Of a stretch of 33,796 bases of DNA, positions 16,357-25,311 are shown piece after piece. Source of the DNA: Pseudomonadales bacterium (GTDB lineage Bacteria > Pseudomonadota > Gammaproteobacteria > Pseudomonadales > Azotimanducaceae); assembly GCA_029244465.1 (NCBI GenBank), contig JAQWQN010000201.1, forward strand, positions 1 to 33,796, read 5' to 3'. Numbering within the stretch: the first letter of the stretch is position 1; each line of letters starts with the position of its first letter. A program made the translations under genes and the position numbers. Below the pieces are notes generated by a model. It searched no databases and was not told the DNA's origin. It was given only the letters and a program-made list of their open reading frames with translations.

Positions 16357-17223
16357 TTAGGGCCGATCACCCACGGTCAAAGGTCGTTGTGGGTCGGATA
16401 CCCACTCAGACATCGAACCGTCATAGACAGCCACCTCTTCCTGTCCGCAGAGGAGGCAGGCGAAGGCATCTAGCGTTGCTGCTATGCCACCGCCGCAGTA
16501 GGTGATGACCTTTTCTGCCGTGAGCATACCTTGTGCCTCTAGCACATCCCTTAGTTGGTTATCAGATAGGAAAAACTCGTTATCAAGCAGTGTGTCGTAG
16601 TAGACAAGTTTGCTTCCGGGTATATGACCACGTCGCTCATAGAAGAAGTCGCCCGTGCCCTCGTAGAGTGATTTTGAAAGGGAATTGATCGTGCAAACTG
16701 CACCGTTGATGCCTGCTTGCACTTCTTCGGTACCAGCGAAGTGTTGTGTCTTTGCTGAAGCTCTATAGGTTGTGGTGCCGTATGCATTGGCCCCGGATTC
16801 AAGAGGTAAACCGGCTGCCTTCCAAGCGGCTAGATTGCCGTTCAAGATCGCCATATTGGTATGTCCTGCGTACTTCAGGAGCCACCAGGCGCGGGTTGCC
16901 CACATCAAGTGGCCAGAAGAGTAAAGCACGACGCGATGATTCGCATTGATACCAGAATTTCCGATAGCGTCAGCCAATTCATCAGAGGTCGGTAGCGTGA
17001 AACGAAGCGCGCTATCTGTGTCAGCCCAATCGTTCGCTAGATCAATAAAACCAGCACCGGGGATATGCGCTTCTTCAAAGAGTTTTCGACCAGATGTCAT
17101 CTCGTAGCTGTGGCCTTTGGGTGCTAGAAAAACGGCACAATCAAAGACACGCACGTTTTCGTCGCTGAGTGTTGCCGCAAGTTCAGCGGCCGTGACTAAG
17201 TATTCTGGATGGTGATAGGCCAT
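16357..17223 (-). CDS. thiosulfate/3-mercaptopyruvate sulfurtransferase (two-domain rhodanese)
   Basis: A 288-aa tandem rhodanese. The N-terminal inactive domain (about 1-145) carries the GRKLFEEAHIPGAGFIDL signature. The C-terminal catalytic domain ends in the active loop CGGGIA with Cys243. The enzyme moves a sulfane sulfur from thiosulfate or 3-mercaptopyruvate to cyanide or thiols. CGGG differs from both the CRKGVT loop of classical rhodanese and the CGSGVT loop of mercaptopyruvate sulfurtransferases, so the donor is uncertain. The start ATG at 17223 lies inside the 3' end of the YcaQ-like gene (28-bp overlap), indicating an operon. No signal peptide, so cytoplasmic. Confidence 0.9.
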   Translation of the reverse strand: MAYHHPEYLVTAAELAATLSDENVRVFDCAVFLAPKGHSYEMTSGRKLFEEAHIPGAGFIDLANDWADTDSALRFTLPTSDELADAIGNSGINANHRVVLYSSGHLMWATRAWWLLKYAGHTNMAILNGNLAAWKAAGLPLESGANAYGTTTYRASAKTQHFAGTEEVQAGINGAVCTINSLSKSLYEGTGDFFYERRGHIPGSKLVYYDTLLDNEFFLSDNQLRDVLEAQGMLTAEKVITYCGGGIAATLDAFACLLCGQEEVAVYDGSMSEWVSDPQRPLTVGDRP

Positions 17224-18473
17224 GGGTTCTCTCCTGTTGGTCTCTGCTTGGCAACTGCCCGAAGGGCAGCGACAAATTTTTTCGGTTTCGCGTGGGAAAA
17301 GTGTAAGGCATTACACCCTTGGAACTCCAAAAAACTATCAAGCGCCGTGAGAAAGGCGGCAGCCAGTACTTCGAATGATGCGGCGAGCTGATCTTCTAGG
17401 TGGCATGCGCGAACCTCAAGCACCCCGGTTTTACGATGTGCTTTGCAGTCAATCCGACCGATGAAGTCAGATTGATAAACCAGCGGTAGCGTAAAGTAGC
17501 CAAATTGTCGTTTGGCTTCTGGTACATAGCACTCGATGAGGTAGTCGAACGAAAATAATGACTGCAATCTCTCACGTTGGATGACGAGGTTATCGAATGG
17601 GGACAAAATTTTGATCTTGTTTGCTGAACGAGGCGCGGCAGCGTCTAACTGTCCTCGCTTGCAGAGATAGGTGTGTCCCGCCGGTAGTTCGATTTCCTCT
17701 AGCGCCCCGTCATCAATCATCGCGTCAATGTGAGTTTTGACCGCTGATTTGAGTTTAGGGTTGGTGCGCATGTAAGTGATGCCTTTGCGACTCACCAAGC
17801 CGTGGCAGTTGAGTTGCTGGTGAATAAGGTGGTCGGCGTATTCGTCAAAATTGGGTGTTCTTGAATCGAGATCGGTGGGTATCACCCGCTCAGTCAGATC
17901 ATAGACTTTTTGGAACCCTTCGCGGTCTGTGACCATCAAATCGCCTTGAAAAAAAAGCTGTTCAAGTGCCTGTTTGGCAGGTTTCCAATCCCACCACCCT
18001 GAGCGGGAAGTGCGGGTATCTTGCAAATCGCGTGAGCGCAAAGGCCCTTCGGCCTCGATTCGTCGCAAAATTTCCCGGAGTAATTTGTCTTTGTTCGGTC
18101 GAAACCACTTCTGGCGTCGCTTAAGAATTTCTTCCCGGTGAATTAGACTGTACCGGTAGTCCTGCATCGGCAGGAACGCGGCGGCGTGAGACCAATATTC
18201 AAAAACGCTCCGATCTCTAAGCATCTTGTTAAGCATTTGGGGTCGATAGTTCGGCACCCTCGAGTGCAGCACATGATGATGTGCTCGCTCCACGACTGAA
18301 ATTGTATCGATTTGCACGTAGCCAAGGTGCGCAACCGCTTTGCGAGCACCGGAAATGCCCCGTCCGAACGGTGTGTCTTTGGTCAAACCTTGGGCGCATA
18401 GCGCGATGCGGCGAACTTTACTTAGATCTTTTGCGCGGATCTTGGTGGCGGTAGAGGACTTTGTGCTAGCCAT
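17196..18473 (-). CDS. winged-helix crosslink-repair glycosylase-like protein (YcaQ/AlkX family)
   Basis: A 425-aa protein from ATG 18473 (MASTKSST). The frame is open 12 codons further to a TTG at 18509, which I consider less likely. Family traits: the LGYVQIDTISVVERAHHHVLHSRV stretch, with its QxD motif and HHxxLxxR region, and several winged-helix segments through the middle (EAEGPLRSRDL, then LVSRKGITYM). E. coli YcaQ is a DNA glycosylase that unhooks interstrand crosslinks, and the QxD motif is its catalytic signature. Basic throughout, as expected for DNA binding. It shares a 28-bp overlap with the rhodanese gene. Confidence 0.85.
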   Translation of the reverse strand: MASTKSSTATKIRAKDLSKVRRIALCAQGLTKDTPFGRGISGARKAVAHLGYVQIDTISVVERAHHHVLHSRVPNYRPQMLNKMLRDRSVFEYWSHAAAFLPMQDYRYSLIHREEILKRRQKWFRPNKDKLLREILRRIEAEGPLRSRDLQDTRTSRSGWWDWKPAKQALEQLFFQGDLMVTDREGFQKVYDLTERVIPTDLDSRTPNFDEYADHLIHQQLNCHGLVSRKGITYMRTNPKLKSAVKTHIDAMIDDGALEEIELPAGHTYLCKRGQLDAAAPRSANKIKILSPFDNLVIQRERLQSLFSFDYLIECYVPEAKRQFGYFTLPLVYQSDFIGRIDCKAHRKTGVLEVRACHLEDQLAASFEVLAAAFLTALDSFLEFQGCNALHFSHAKPKKFVAALRAVAKQRPTGENPWPITIQNT

Positions 18474-18555
18474 TCTTGTGACTTTAGGCGCTTCGCGGCG
18501 GTGTCGCAATCAGCCTGGGGTTGATAACCTCTCTTGACCCAAATCGGATGTTCTG

Positions 18556-20292
18556 GTGCTGAAGTTTAGTATGAGTTACAAGTTGTCGCATTGCTTTATC
18601 GCCTTGTCTGTTGCCGTCCTTATCAACGCGTGTGCGGGCAACAATGCCCTGCATACCGCAGGCCCGGAGCGCTGGCCGCATGGTGCGATGGCCGTGACTG
18701 CGAATCCTCATGCAACCGCTGCAGCGATCATGATGCTCGAGCAGGGCGGGCATGCGGTAGACGCGGCTATCGCCGCTCACCTTGTCCTTGGTCTTGTCGA
18801 ACCACAGAGTTCTGGTATCGGTGGTGGCGGCTTTATGTTGGTCTACAGCCACGATAGTCGTACGTTGGTGTTTCATGACGGTCGTGAAACGGCGCCAGCT
18901 AGCGCCGGAGCAGACCTGTTTATGTTGGATGGCGAGGTTATGAACTTTCTGCGGGCGTGGCAGAGCGGTAAAGCGATTGGCACCCCGGGAGCCGTTGCTC
19001 TCTACAAACAAGCTCATGAACTGCACGGACGTTTGCCTTGGATTGATTTGTTTCAACCCGCTATAGATTTAGCTAACAATGGCTTTGCGGTCTCGCCACG
19101 GTTGGCGGCTTTTCTGCCTCGTTTACAGTCTATTTCGAGACTGGATGAGAATCCGGGCTCAAAGGAGTACTTTTATCCGGATGGCGTGCCCTTGACCGTA
19201 GGGTTTCTGCGCAAGAATCCAGCGTACGCAACCACACTCCACCGCATCGCACAGGAAGGACCGTCGGCGTTCTACGAAGGTGCCATTGCGCAAAAGATCG
19301 CGCAGGTTGCTCAAGCAGAGCCAGACGGTGGCACGCTGACAGAAGCAGACCTGGCCGCGTATGAAGCAAAAATACGACCGGTCACCTGTGGTGCTTTCGC
19401 TGAACAGAAAATTTGTGCGGCATCACCACCGTCATCTGGAGCAGCGCAGATAATGATTGCTCAGCTGTATGAGCAACTACGAACGGAAACGAGTAGCCGC
19501 ATCTTTGATTACGTTGATGCGCAGCGGTTAGCCTATGCCGACCGGGATCACTACTTTGGAGACCCCGATTTCATTAAGATTCCGTTGCAAGAGCTACTGG
19601 ACCCAGGTTATATCCAGACGCGGGCGCAAGAACGTTTTGCCCCGGGTGATTTGCCAAGACACGGCGATCCAAGCGTATCCCTCGGGTATCAGGCATCAGC
19701 ATTGTACGGAGTCGACACGACGGTAGAGGCAAGTGGTACGACTCATCTGTCAATTGTTGACAAAGAAGGCAACGCAGTCTCATTTACGGCGACAGTTGAG
19801 GCGCCGTTTGGCTCAGGTCGCTGGGTTGAAGGGTTTTTGCTTAACAACGAAATGACAGACTTTGCGAGGGAAGTGCCTCAAGCGGGGCCGCCCCCTGCGA
19901 ACGCGATTCAGGGTGGTAAACGTCCACGTTCTTCAATGTCGCCAACAATGGTTTTGAATCGCGATGGTGAACTGGTCATGGTGACGGGTTCCCCGGGAGG
20001 TAACTCAATCCCAGCCTATGTCTCAAAATCAATCTTAGGTGTCATGGCGTGGAATCTATCACCTGAGGAGGCTGTGGGTTTTCCGAATGTCATTGCCAGG
20101 GGGCAGAAAGTACGGGTGGAAATTGGGGTTGATCAGGGTGTCGAGATAGCTTCTGAACTTAAGGCTGGAGGCTATCAAGTCGAGGAACGCGAGGGAGAAA
20201 ATTCCGGAATACATATGATTCTGGTGACAGACGATGGACTGGTTGGCGCTGCGGATAAACGTCGCGAGGGCACAGTGCGATTGGCCAAGTAA
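18556..20292 (+). CDS. ggt: gamma-glutamyltransferase (probable lipoprotein precursor)
   Basis: A 578-aa Ntn-hydrolase precursor. The N-terminus is a signal sequence ending in LINAC, a plausible lipobox, so the protein is likely anchored in the envelope. The large subunit begins around SMAVT-type text (GAMAVTANPHATAAA) and contains GLVEPQSSGIGGGGFM. Autocleavage is expected before Thr395 in GTTHLSIVD, making that Thr the catalytic N-terminus of the small subunit. PGGNSIPAYV near the C-terminus fits the oxyanion region. It hydrolyses or transfers gamma-glutamyl groups from glutathione in the periplasm. Start is GTG 18556, or ATG 18571 five codons later; either keeps the signal peptide. It diverges from the YcaQ-like gene. 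Confidence 0.93.
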   Translation: MLKFSMSYKLSHCFIALSVAVLINACAGNNALHTAGPERWPHGAMAVTANPHATAAAIMMLEQGGHAVDAAIAAHLVLGLVEPQSSGIGGGGFMLVYSHDSRTLVFHDGRETAPASAGADLFMLDGEVMNFLRAWQSGKAIGTPGAVALYKQAHELHGRLPWIDLFQPAIDLANNGFAVSPRLAAFLPRLQSISRLDENPGSKEYFYPDGVPLTVGFLRKNPAYATTLHRIAQEGPSAFYEGAIAQKIAQVAQAEPDGGTLTEADLAAYEAKIRPVTCGAFAEQKICAASPPSSGAAQIMIAQLYEQLRTETSSRIFDYVDAQRLAYADRDHYFGDPDFIKIPLQELLDPGYIQTRAQERFAPGDLPRHGDPSVSLGYQASALYGVDTTVEASGTTHLSIVDKEGNAVSFTATVEAPFGSGRWVEGFLLNNEMTDFAREVPQAGPPPANAIQGGKRPRSSMSPTMVLNRDGELVMVTGSPGGNSIPAYVSKSILGVMAWNLSPEEAVGFPNVIARGQKVRVEIGVDQGVEIASELKAGGYQVEEREGENSGIHMILVTDDGLVGAADKRREGTVRLAK

Positions 20293-20497
20293 AGAGGGCC
20301 CGTAGTTATCTCGCGAGCCAACGGCGAGGCAGTCAAGTGGCAACCATTTCTGACAGCCGCACGAAAAGCGGGCAGGTGTTCGGCAAGCCACGGAGAGCGT
20401 TTATGCGATCACCAAGCGGGAATAACCGGTCCAAGTGCGTCGTCCCAGATGAGGATTGACTGAAGCGCTGCTGGGGACTAGAAACTTTTTTTCAAGC
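20293..20497. other. intergenic region between ggt and hsp20
   Basis: About 200 bp with no supported gene. It has a GGGCCC palindrome just after the ggt stop and then low-information sequence. The hsp20 promoter candidate begins at its right end. I see no clear intrinsic terminator for ggt. Confidence 0.4.
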
Positions 20498-20529
20498 TCT
20501 TTGAAACTGAATAATTGGCGCCACTATTT
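20498..20529 (+). promoter_or_regulatory. possible heat-shock (sigma-32-type) promoter for hsp20
   Basis: CTCTTTGAA (about 20498-20505) followed after 15 nt by CCACTATTT (20521-20529) resembles the sigma-32 pattern CTTGAA - 13-17 nt - CCCATnT. It lies 48 bp before the hsp20 start, and heat-shock control is normal for this family. The -10 match is partial. Confidence 0.45.
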
Positions 20530-20576
20530 GAATAACGCCCGAACGGGACGTAATCAATAAGTCAAAGGAGACTAGA

Positions 20577-20996
20577 ATGAATGTTGTGCGTTGGAGCCCA
20601 TTTCGTGAGTTAGATAACCTTTTCCAGACGCTGGATCGACCACAAGCCGCAATGCGACGTGCTGACTGGTTGCCGTTAGTAGATATTCGGGAAACCGAGA
20701 AGGCCTACGAGATTGATATTGAGGTGCCTGCGGTGGCGTCTTCAGATCTGAGTGTCAGTGTGGTAGACGGCGTGTTGACGGTTGGCGGCGAACGCAAAAT
20801 CGTTGAGCAGCCTGAAGAGGGCAAGCGACTGCATCGAGTTGAACGTCGTTATGGCCGTTTTGTCCGAAACTTCCAGCTGCCGGATGATGCCGATCAGAAT
20901 CAGATCGAGGCGGAAACGAAAGATGGTGTTTTGTACTTGAATGTCACGAAGCGAGAAAGTGCAGTTAGTAAGACCATCGAGGTAAAGATTTCGTAG
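20577..20996 (+). CDS. small heat-shock protein, Hsp20/alpha-crystallin family
   Basis: A 139-aa small heat-shock protein, similar in length to IbpA/IbpB. The alpha-crystallin domain spans roughly residues 35-130 (DWLPLVDIRETEKAYEIDIEVP to GVLYLNVTKRE), including the GVLxxxV signature. The C-terminal IEV stands where the I-x-I/V anchoring motif is expected. It is an ATP-independent holdase that binds unfolding proteins in the cytoplasm. AAGGAG sits about 7 nt before the ATG, and a sigma-32-like promoter is upstream. Two perfect hairpins follow the stop, which may cut or modulate read-through into the channel gene. Confidence 0.95.
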   Translation: MNVVRWSPFRELDNLFQTLDRPQAAMRRADWLPLVDIRETEKAYEIDIEVPAVASSDLSVSVVDGVLTVGGERKIVEQPEEGKRLHRVERRYGRFVRNFQLPDDADQNQIEAETKDGVLYLNVTKRESAVSKTIEVKIS

Positions 20997-21012
20997 CGGC
21001 CGCAAACCGCGC

Positions 21013-21036
21013 AGCACGCAAGGGCACTTGCGTGCT
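21013..21036. terminator. perfect 10-bp hairpin after hsp20
   Basis: AGCACGCAAG (21013-21022) and CTTGCGTGCT (21027-21036) pair perfectly around a GGCA loop, 17 bp past the hsp20 stop. No T-run follows, so it may be a 3'-stabilising or pausing structure rather than a full terminator. Confidence 0.55.
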
Positions 21037-21037
21037 A

Positions 21038-21068
21038 AATTGGCACAGCATTACGCGTTGTGCCAATT
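21038..21068. promoter_or_regulatory. perfect 10-bp inverted repeat at the K+ channel start
   Basis: AATTGGCACA (21038-21047) and TGTGCCAATT (21059-21068) pair perfectly around an 11-nt loop. It starts one base after the previous hairpin. The right arm covers a possible GTG start (21060) and ends 6 bp before ATG 21075. Either a dimeric operator or an RNA hairpin controlling translation of the channel gene. Confidence 0.5.
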
Positions 21069-21074
21069 ATCCCT

Positions 21075-21896
21075 ATGTCCTTAAAAGATCAGGTTCGAGA
21101 AATTATATTTGAAGCCGATACACCCGCGGGAAAGGCTTTTGATGTCGCGCTAATCGGTTTCATCCTGTTAAGTGTTGCTGCCGTGATGGCCGATTCCGTT
21201 ACCTCGATACACGATCGGTTCGGCATGCAGTTGTATGTCGCCGAGTGGCTTTTTACCGGCATTTTTACGATTGAATATATTTTGCGGCTTTGGTGTATTC
21301 AAAACACGGTTCTCTATGCGCGTAGTTTTTACGGGATCATCGATCTCCTGTGTATCGTGCCGACCTACCTTAGTCTTTGGATCGCAGATGCTCAATATTT
21401 GCTCGTTACCCGAATTCTGCGGGTTTTGCGGGTTTTCAGAGTGCTGCGTATGGTGCGTTACGTCGGTGAAGCGGAGCTCATTGCACAAGCGCTGGTGGCT
21501 AGCCGCCGCAAGATCACAGTGTTTGTCTTCAGTGTGCTGGCGATGACGGTAATCTTTGGGTCCTTCATGTACCTTATAGAGGGCAGGACTAATCCTCAGT
21601 TTGCCAGCATTCCGCATGGTATTTATTGGGCTGTGACGACCATGACGACTGTTGGTTATGGCGACATAGCACCTGCCACCACACTAGGTAGAGCGGTGGC
21701 GACGCTGATCATGATTATGGGGTACGGCATCATTGCGGTACCGACTGGAATAGTCACGCTCGAATTGAACGAAGCCAACCGACGTCGCGCAAACACCACG
21801 ACCTGTTCTGCTTGTTCTGCCGAAGGGCATTCTGAAGAGGCTACTTTTTGTTGGCGTTGTGGCGAGAATATGTATAAGCAACCCACTTCTGAATGA
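21075..21896 (+). CDS. voltage-gated-type potassium channel with C-terminal zinc ribbon
   Basis: A 273-aa channel from ATG 21075; GTG 21060 would add five residues but lies in a hairpin arm. It has six transmembrane segments: S1 about 25-40, S2 55-75, S3 85-103, an arginine-rich S4 near 112-130 (RILRVLRVFRVLRMVR, Arg every third residue), S5 about 147-168, and S6 about 206-230. The selectivity filter is TTVGYGD (about 191-197). The soluble C-terminus has CxxC pairs (CSAC and CWRC), forming a zinc ribbon instead of the usual RCK domain. It probably forms a K+-selective tetramer in the inner membrane. No strong Shine-Dalgarno is visible. It lies between hsp20 and acnA on the same strand. Confidence 0.9.
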   Translation: MSLKDQVREIIFEADTPAGKAFDVALIGFILLSVAAVMADSVTSIHDRFGMQLYVAEWLFTGIFTIEYILRLWCIQNTVLYARSFYGIIDLLCIVPTYLSLWIADAQYLLVTRILRVLRVFRVLRMVRYVGEAELIAQALVASRRKITVFVFSVLAMTVIFGSFMYLIEGRTNPQFASIPHGIYWAVTTMTTVGYGDIAPATTLGRAVATLIMIMGYGIIAVPTGIVTLELNEANRRRANTTTCSACSAEGHSEEATFCWRCGENMYKQPTSE

Positions 21897-21903
21897 GGCT
21901 CGC

Positions 21904-24567
21904 ATGAACAAGTCTTTTGATGCACGACGAACTTTGACTGTTGGAGATGAGTCCTATGACTATTTCAGCGTTCTAAACGTCACGGGTTTGGGCGATGTGA
22001 CTCGACTTCCGGTGACGCTGAAAATCTTGTTGGAGAACCTGCTGAGGTTTGAGGATGGCGATACAGTGACCGCTGAAGACGTAACGGCGCTGAGTAATTG
22101 GACATCAACAGCGGCTGCTGGTGGTGAAATTGCGTACCGCCCAGCACGCGTACTTATGCAAGATTTCACAGGCGTTCCGGCGGTCGCGGACCTGGCCGGG
22201 ATGCGTTCTGCGGTGGTAGCTGCTGGCAAGGACCCATCGATTATCAATCCATTGTCGCCTGTGGACCTTGTGATTGACCACTCGGTTATGGTTGATGAAT
22301 TTGGGTCGGAGCAGTCTTTTGCGGCCAATGTAGAGCTTGAGATGGCGCGTAATCAAGAGCGCTATCGTTTTCTACGTTGGGGGCAGCAAGCTTTTGACAA
22401 TTTTAGCGTTGTACCGCCGGGGACTGGTATCTGCCATCAGGTAAATCTGGAGTATATCGCGCAGGCAGTACGGACGAAGGAAGTCGATGGACGAATTGTC
22501 GCATTTCCGGACACGCTTGTAGGAACAGATAGTCACACGACGATGATAAACGGACTTGGCGTTTTGGGGTGGGGTGTTGGTGGAATCGAAGCGGAGGCGG
22601 CGATGCTGGGACAGCCGATAAGCATGCTCGTCCCTGATGTCGTAGGCTTCAGACTCTCCGGGCAAACTCGCGAAGGGATAACAGCGACCGACATCGTTCT
22701 TGTTATTGTTGAAATGTTAAGGGCCAAGGGTGTTGTTGGTAAGTTCGTCGAGTTTTTTGGTGACGGGTTGGACAATCTCACGCTTGCCGACCAAGCAACG
22801 ATTGCAAACATGGCGCCAGAGTACGGTGCGACCTGTGGCTTTTTTCCGATTGATCAAGAGACCCTTAACTATATGCGCTTAACAAATCGACCAGACGAAG
22901 TGGTCGATTTAGTTGAAGCATATGCCAAAGCTCAAGGGATGTTCCGAGATGCCAACGCCGTTGATCCGGTCTACAGCGATACGCTAGAGCTTGATCTGGG
23001 TGATGTCGTGCCGAGTTTGGCGGGACCCAAACGCCCGCAAGACCGAGTTGCAATGAGCAATATGAAAGGGGCGTATGACGATGCGCTTGCGTTGCATGGA
23101 CGTTCAGAACCAAGGTCGGCGATGGTGCGAGGCGAAGACTATGAACTGAGCGATGGGGATGTCGTGATCGCTGCCATCACGTCTTGCACGAACACGTCCA
23201 ACCCTGCTGTGATGCTCGGTGCTGGTTTGGTCGCGCAAAAGGCGCTGGCAAAAGGTCTCGCGGTCAAACCTTGGGTTAAGACATCGTTGGCCCCGGGGTC
23301 GAAGGTGGTGACGGAGTATCTAGAAGAGACTGAGTTGCAAGATTGTCTCGATCAACTTGGCTTTAATCTAGTGGGATACGGTTGTACCACGTGTATAGGT
23401 AATTCTGGGCCATTGCCGGAACACATCACCGCATCAATCAACGCTGGGGATCTGATCGTTGCGTCCGTCTTGTCTGGTAACAGAAACTTCGAGGGGCGGG
23501 TACATCAAGAAGTCCGCACGAATTGGCTGGCATCACCGCCACTGGTCGTCGCCTACGCGTTGGCCGGGACCACGCGGATAAATTTGGATATTGATCCGAT
23601 CGGACAAGACCAAGATGGCAGAGATGTCATGCTCGCAGACATTTGGCCTTCGAATGCGGAAATCGCCGCCGCTGTTGGGCGGGTGACTAAGGAGATGTTC
23701 AATCGTCAGTACGAAGATGTTTACACGGGCCCGAAGGCGTGGCGCGATCTACCCGTCACTTCTGAGGCGACCTATGGGTGGGAGGATTCCACCTACATAA
23801 AAGAACCGCCATTTTTTTCGGCCGGCGGTCAGTTAGATCAGGCGGTTGGCGTGCAAGGTGCTAGAGTTTTAGCGCTGCTCGGCGATTCAGTAACAACGGA
23901 TCACATCTCGCCAGCGGGTGCGATTCAACAAGATGGCCCGGCCGGTCAATACTTACAGCAGCATGGGGTTGATGTTGCCGACTTTAACTCCTACGGTTCC
24001 CGCCGTGGTAACCATGAAGTCATGATGCGCGGTACATTTGCCAACATTCGGATTCGCAATGAAATGGTGCCTGGCATAGAGGGTGGTTATACCAAGCACA
24101 TTCCTTCTGGCGATGATTTGAGTATCTACGATGCGGCAATGCGTTATGAAGGCGAAGGGACGCCGCTCGTCGTCATCGCAGGTAAGGAATATGGTACCGG
24201 TTCAAGCCGTGATTGGGCCGCGAAAGGCACCCGTTTGCTTGGCGTGAAGGCAGTGATTGCGGAGAGTTACGAACGAATTCATAGGTCTAATCTGATCGGT
24301 ATGGGTGTGCTACCTCTGCAGTTCAAGACTGATTCAGGCCGATCAGAACTTGCTCTCACGGGTAGTGAGGTGATCGATATTTCGATTGGTGCCGGGGTAA
24401 GCGAGAGCCCTGGCCAGATGGTCCAGGTGCGTATCCAACGAGCGGACGGTAGCGAGTTTGATGTAGAGGTGCAGTCCCGCCTCGATACGAAAAATGAGAT
24501 TTCGTATTATAGAGCGGGTGGGATTCTGCAATATGTGCTCAACAACTTGGTTGCAGATAACGGCTAG
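21904..24567 (+). CDS. acnA: aconitate hydratase AcnA
   Basis: An 887-aa aconitase, close to the E. coli AcnA length (891). ATG 21904 (MNKSFDARR) is 7 bp past the channel stop; the frame is open upstream only into the channel gene. The [4Fe-4S] cysteines are Cys428 in SCTNTSNP, and Cys494 and Cys497 in GCTTCIGNSG. The swivel domain holds SYGSRRGNHEVMMRGTFAN and the GTGSSRDWAAKG loop. It isomerises citrate to isocitrate in the TCA cycle; AcnA-type enzymes are comparatively stress-stable, and the apo form can bind mRNA. Co-transcription with the upstream channel and downstream HAD gene is likely from spacing. Confidence 0.97.
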   Translation: MNKSFDARRTLTVGDESYDYFSVLNVTGLGDVTRLPVTLKILLENLLRFEDGDTVTAEDVTALSNWTSTAAAGGEIAYRPARVLMQDFTGVPAVADLAGMRSAVVAAGKDPSIINPLSPVDLVIDHSVMVDEFGSEQSFAANVELEMARNQERYRFLRWGQQAFDNFSVVPPGTGICHQVNLEYIAQAVRTKEVDGRIVAFPDTLVGTDSHTTMINGLGVLGWGVGGIEAEAAMLGQPISMLVPDVVGFRLSGQTREGITATDIVLVIVEMLRAKGVVGKFVEFFGDGLDNLTLADQATIANMAPEYGATCGFFPIDQETLNYMRLTNRPDEVVDLVEAYAKAQGMFRDANAVDPVYSDTLELDLGDVVPSLAGPKRPQDRVAMSNMKGAYDDALALHGRSEPRSAMVRGEDYELSDGDVVIAAITSCTNTSNPAVMLGAGLVAQKALAKGLAVKPWVKTSLAPGSKVVTEYLEETELQDCLDQLGFNLVGYGCTTCIGNSGPLPEHITASINAGDLIVASVLSGNRNFEGRVHQEVRTNWLASPPLVVAYALAGTTRINLDIDPIGQDQDGRDVMLADIWPSNAEIAAAVGRVTKEMFNRQYEDVYTGPKAWRDLPVTSEATYGWEDSTYIKEPPFFSAGGQLDQAVGVQGARVLALLGDSVTTDHISPAGAIQQDGPAGQYLQQHGVDVADFNSYGSRRGNHEVMMRGTFANIRIRNEMVPGIEGGYTKHIPSGDDLSIYDAAMRYEGEGTPLVVIAGKEYGTGSSRDWAAKGTRLLGVKAVIAESYERIHRSNLIGMGVLPLQFKTDSGRSELALTGSEVIDISIGAGVSESPGQMVQVRIQRADGSEFDVEVQSRLDTKNEISYYRAGGILQYVLNNLVADNG

Positions 24568-24590
24568 TCAGTTAGGCCACCTGTGAGCGC

Positions 24591-25250
24591 ATGATGACGC
24601 GTGCTGAGATTCCTCTTGCGATGACCTTCGATTTTGATGGGACCATTCTAGAATCGGAAAAGTTGGCCAGACGGTGTTTTCTTGCAACCTGCAATGAAGT
24701 CTATGGCGCAGATGTCGCTATCTACAACCGTTGTGTTGGGACGAGCCAGGTTCACACCGACGGGATCAAGCGAGCGGGTTTTGGCCCGAAATTTCTGTTT
24801 GAGGCGACGTTGGCTCATTCGGCTCATCTGGATGAGCAAGAGATAGCAACAACACCTATAGCCCTTAAAGAGGGGATTTCCGACTTATTGGCGTAACTGT
24901 TTGTGTTGGAGATTCCGATGGCTGTGGTGACATCTTCACGCCGCCCAGTGGTCGCAACAAAGCTTGAAATGGCTGGTTTGACGAATTACTTCCGATACTG
25001 TGTTTGCGCTGGCGAGAAGGCTAAAGGTAAACCACATCCCGTACCCTATTTGAAAGCGTTAGATCAACTTGACCTGGCTGCGGAGCAACGTCGGGCACTA
25101 GAGGATTCGGATCCTGGTGTGCGATTCGCAACGGCTGCAGGGCTGTGCGTCTTCCAAATTCCGGATGAATTTGGGCCATCGCCTGACGTACGCGATTTTG
25201 GGCACGAAATACTGCCTTCAGTTATGGACTTGGTGCAGCCCTGCCAGTAG
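24591..25250 (+). pseudogene. HAD-superfamily hydrolase interrupted by a single in-frame TAA
   Basis: 24591-24896 and 24903-25250 are in the same frame, separated only by TAA at 24894-24896. Read through, they make one 220-codon HAD protein. Motif I is FDFDGTILESE (Asp14/Asp16), motif II the TSS of AVVTSSRR, a lysine loop KGKPHP follows, and motif III is LEDSDPGVRFATAAG. The order fits the beta-phosphoglucomutase-like branch with a helical cap. A CAA to TAA change would explain the break. All catalytic motifs survive, so the lesion is recent, or an error, or is tolerated. A GTG at 24903 could restart the C-terminal half, but that half lacks the nucleophile. It follows acnA by 23 bp. Confidence 0.8.
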
Positions 25251-25311
25251 AGTGCGCGCCCTCTCTGAGGTTTGGTCTGAGAACTAGATCGCCAATCTGA
25301 GAGCAATTTTC

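Noticed and set aside
16234..16473. Plus-strand open frame of 79 codons
   Set aside because: It runs antisense into the sulfurtransferase catalytic region, has no convincing ribosome site and reads as low-complexity shadow.
21416..21470. GCGGGTTTT repeats as a DNA repeat element
   Set aside because: They encode the periodic Arg-x-x pattern of the channel's S4 helix.
24891..24905. Programmed stop-codon recoding in the HAD gene
   Set aside because: TAA is not a selenocysteine or pyrrolysine codon and no known read-through context follows; simple nonsense mutation or error is more likely.
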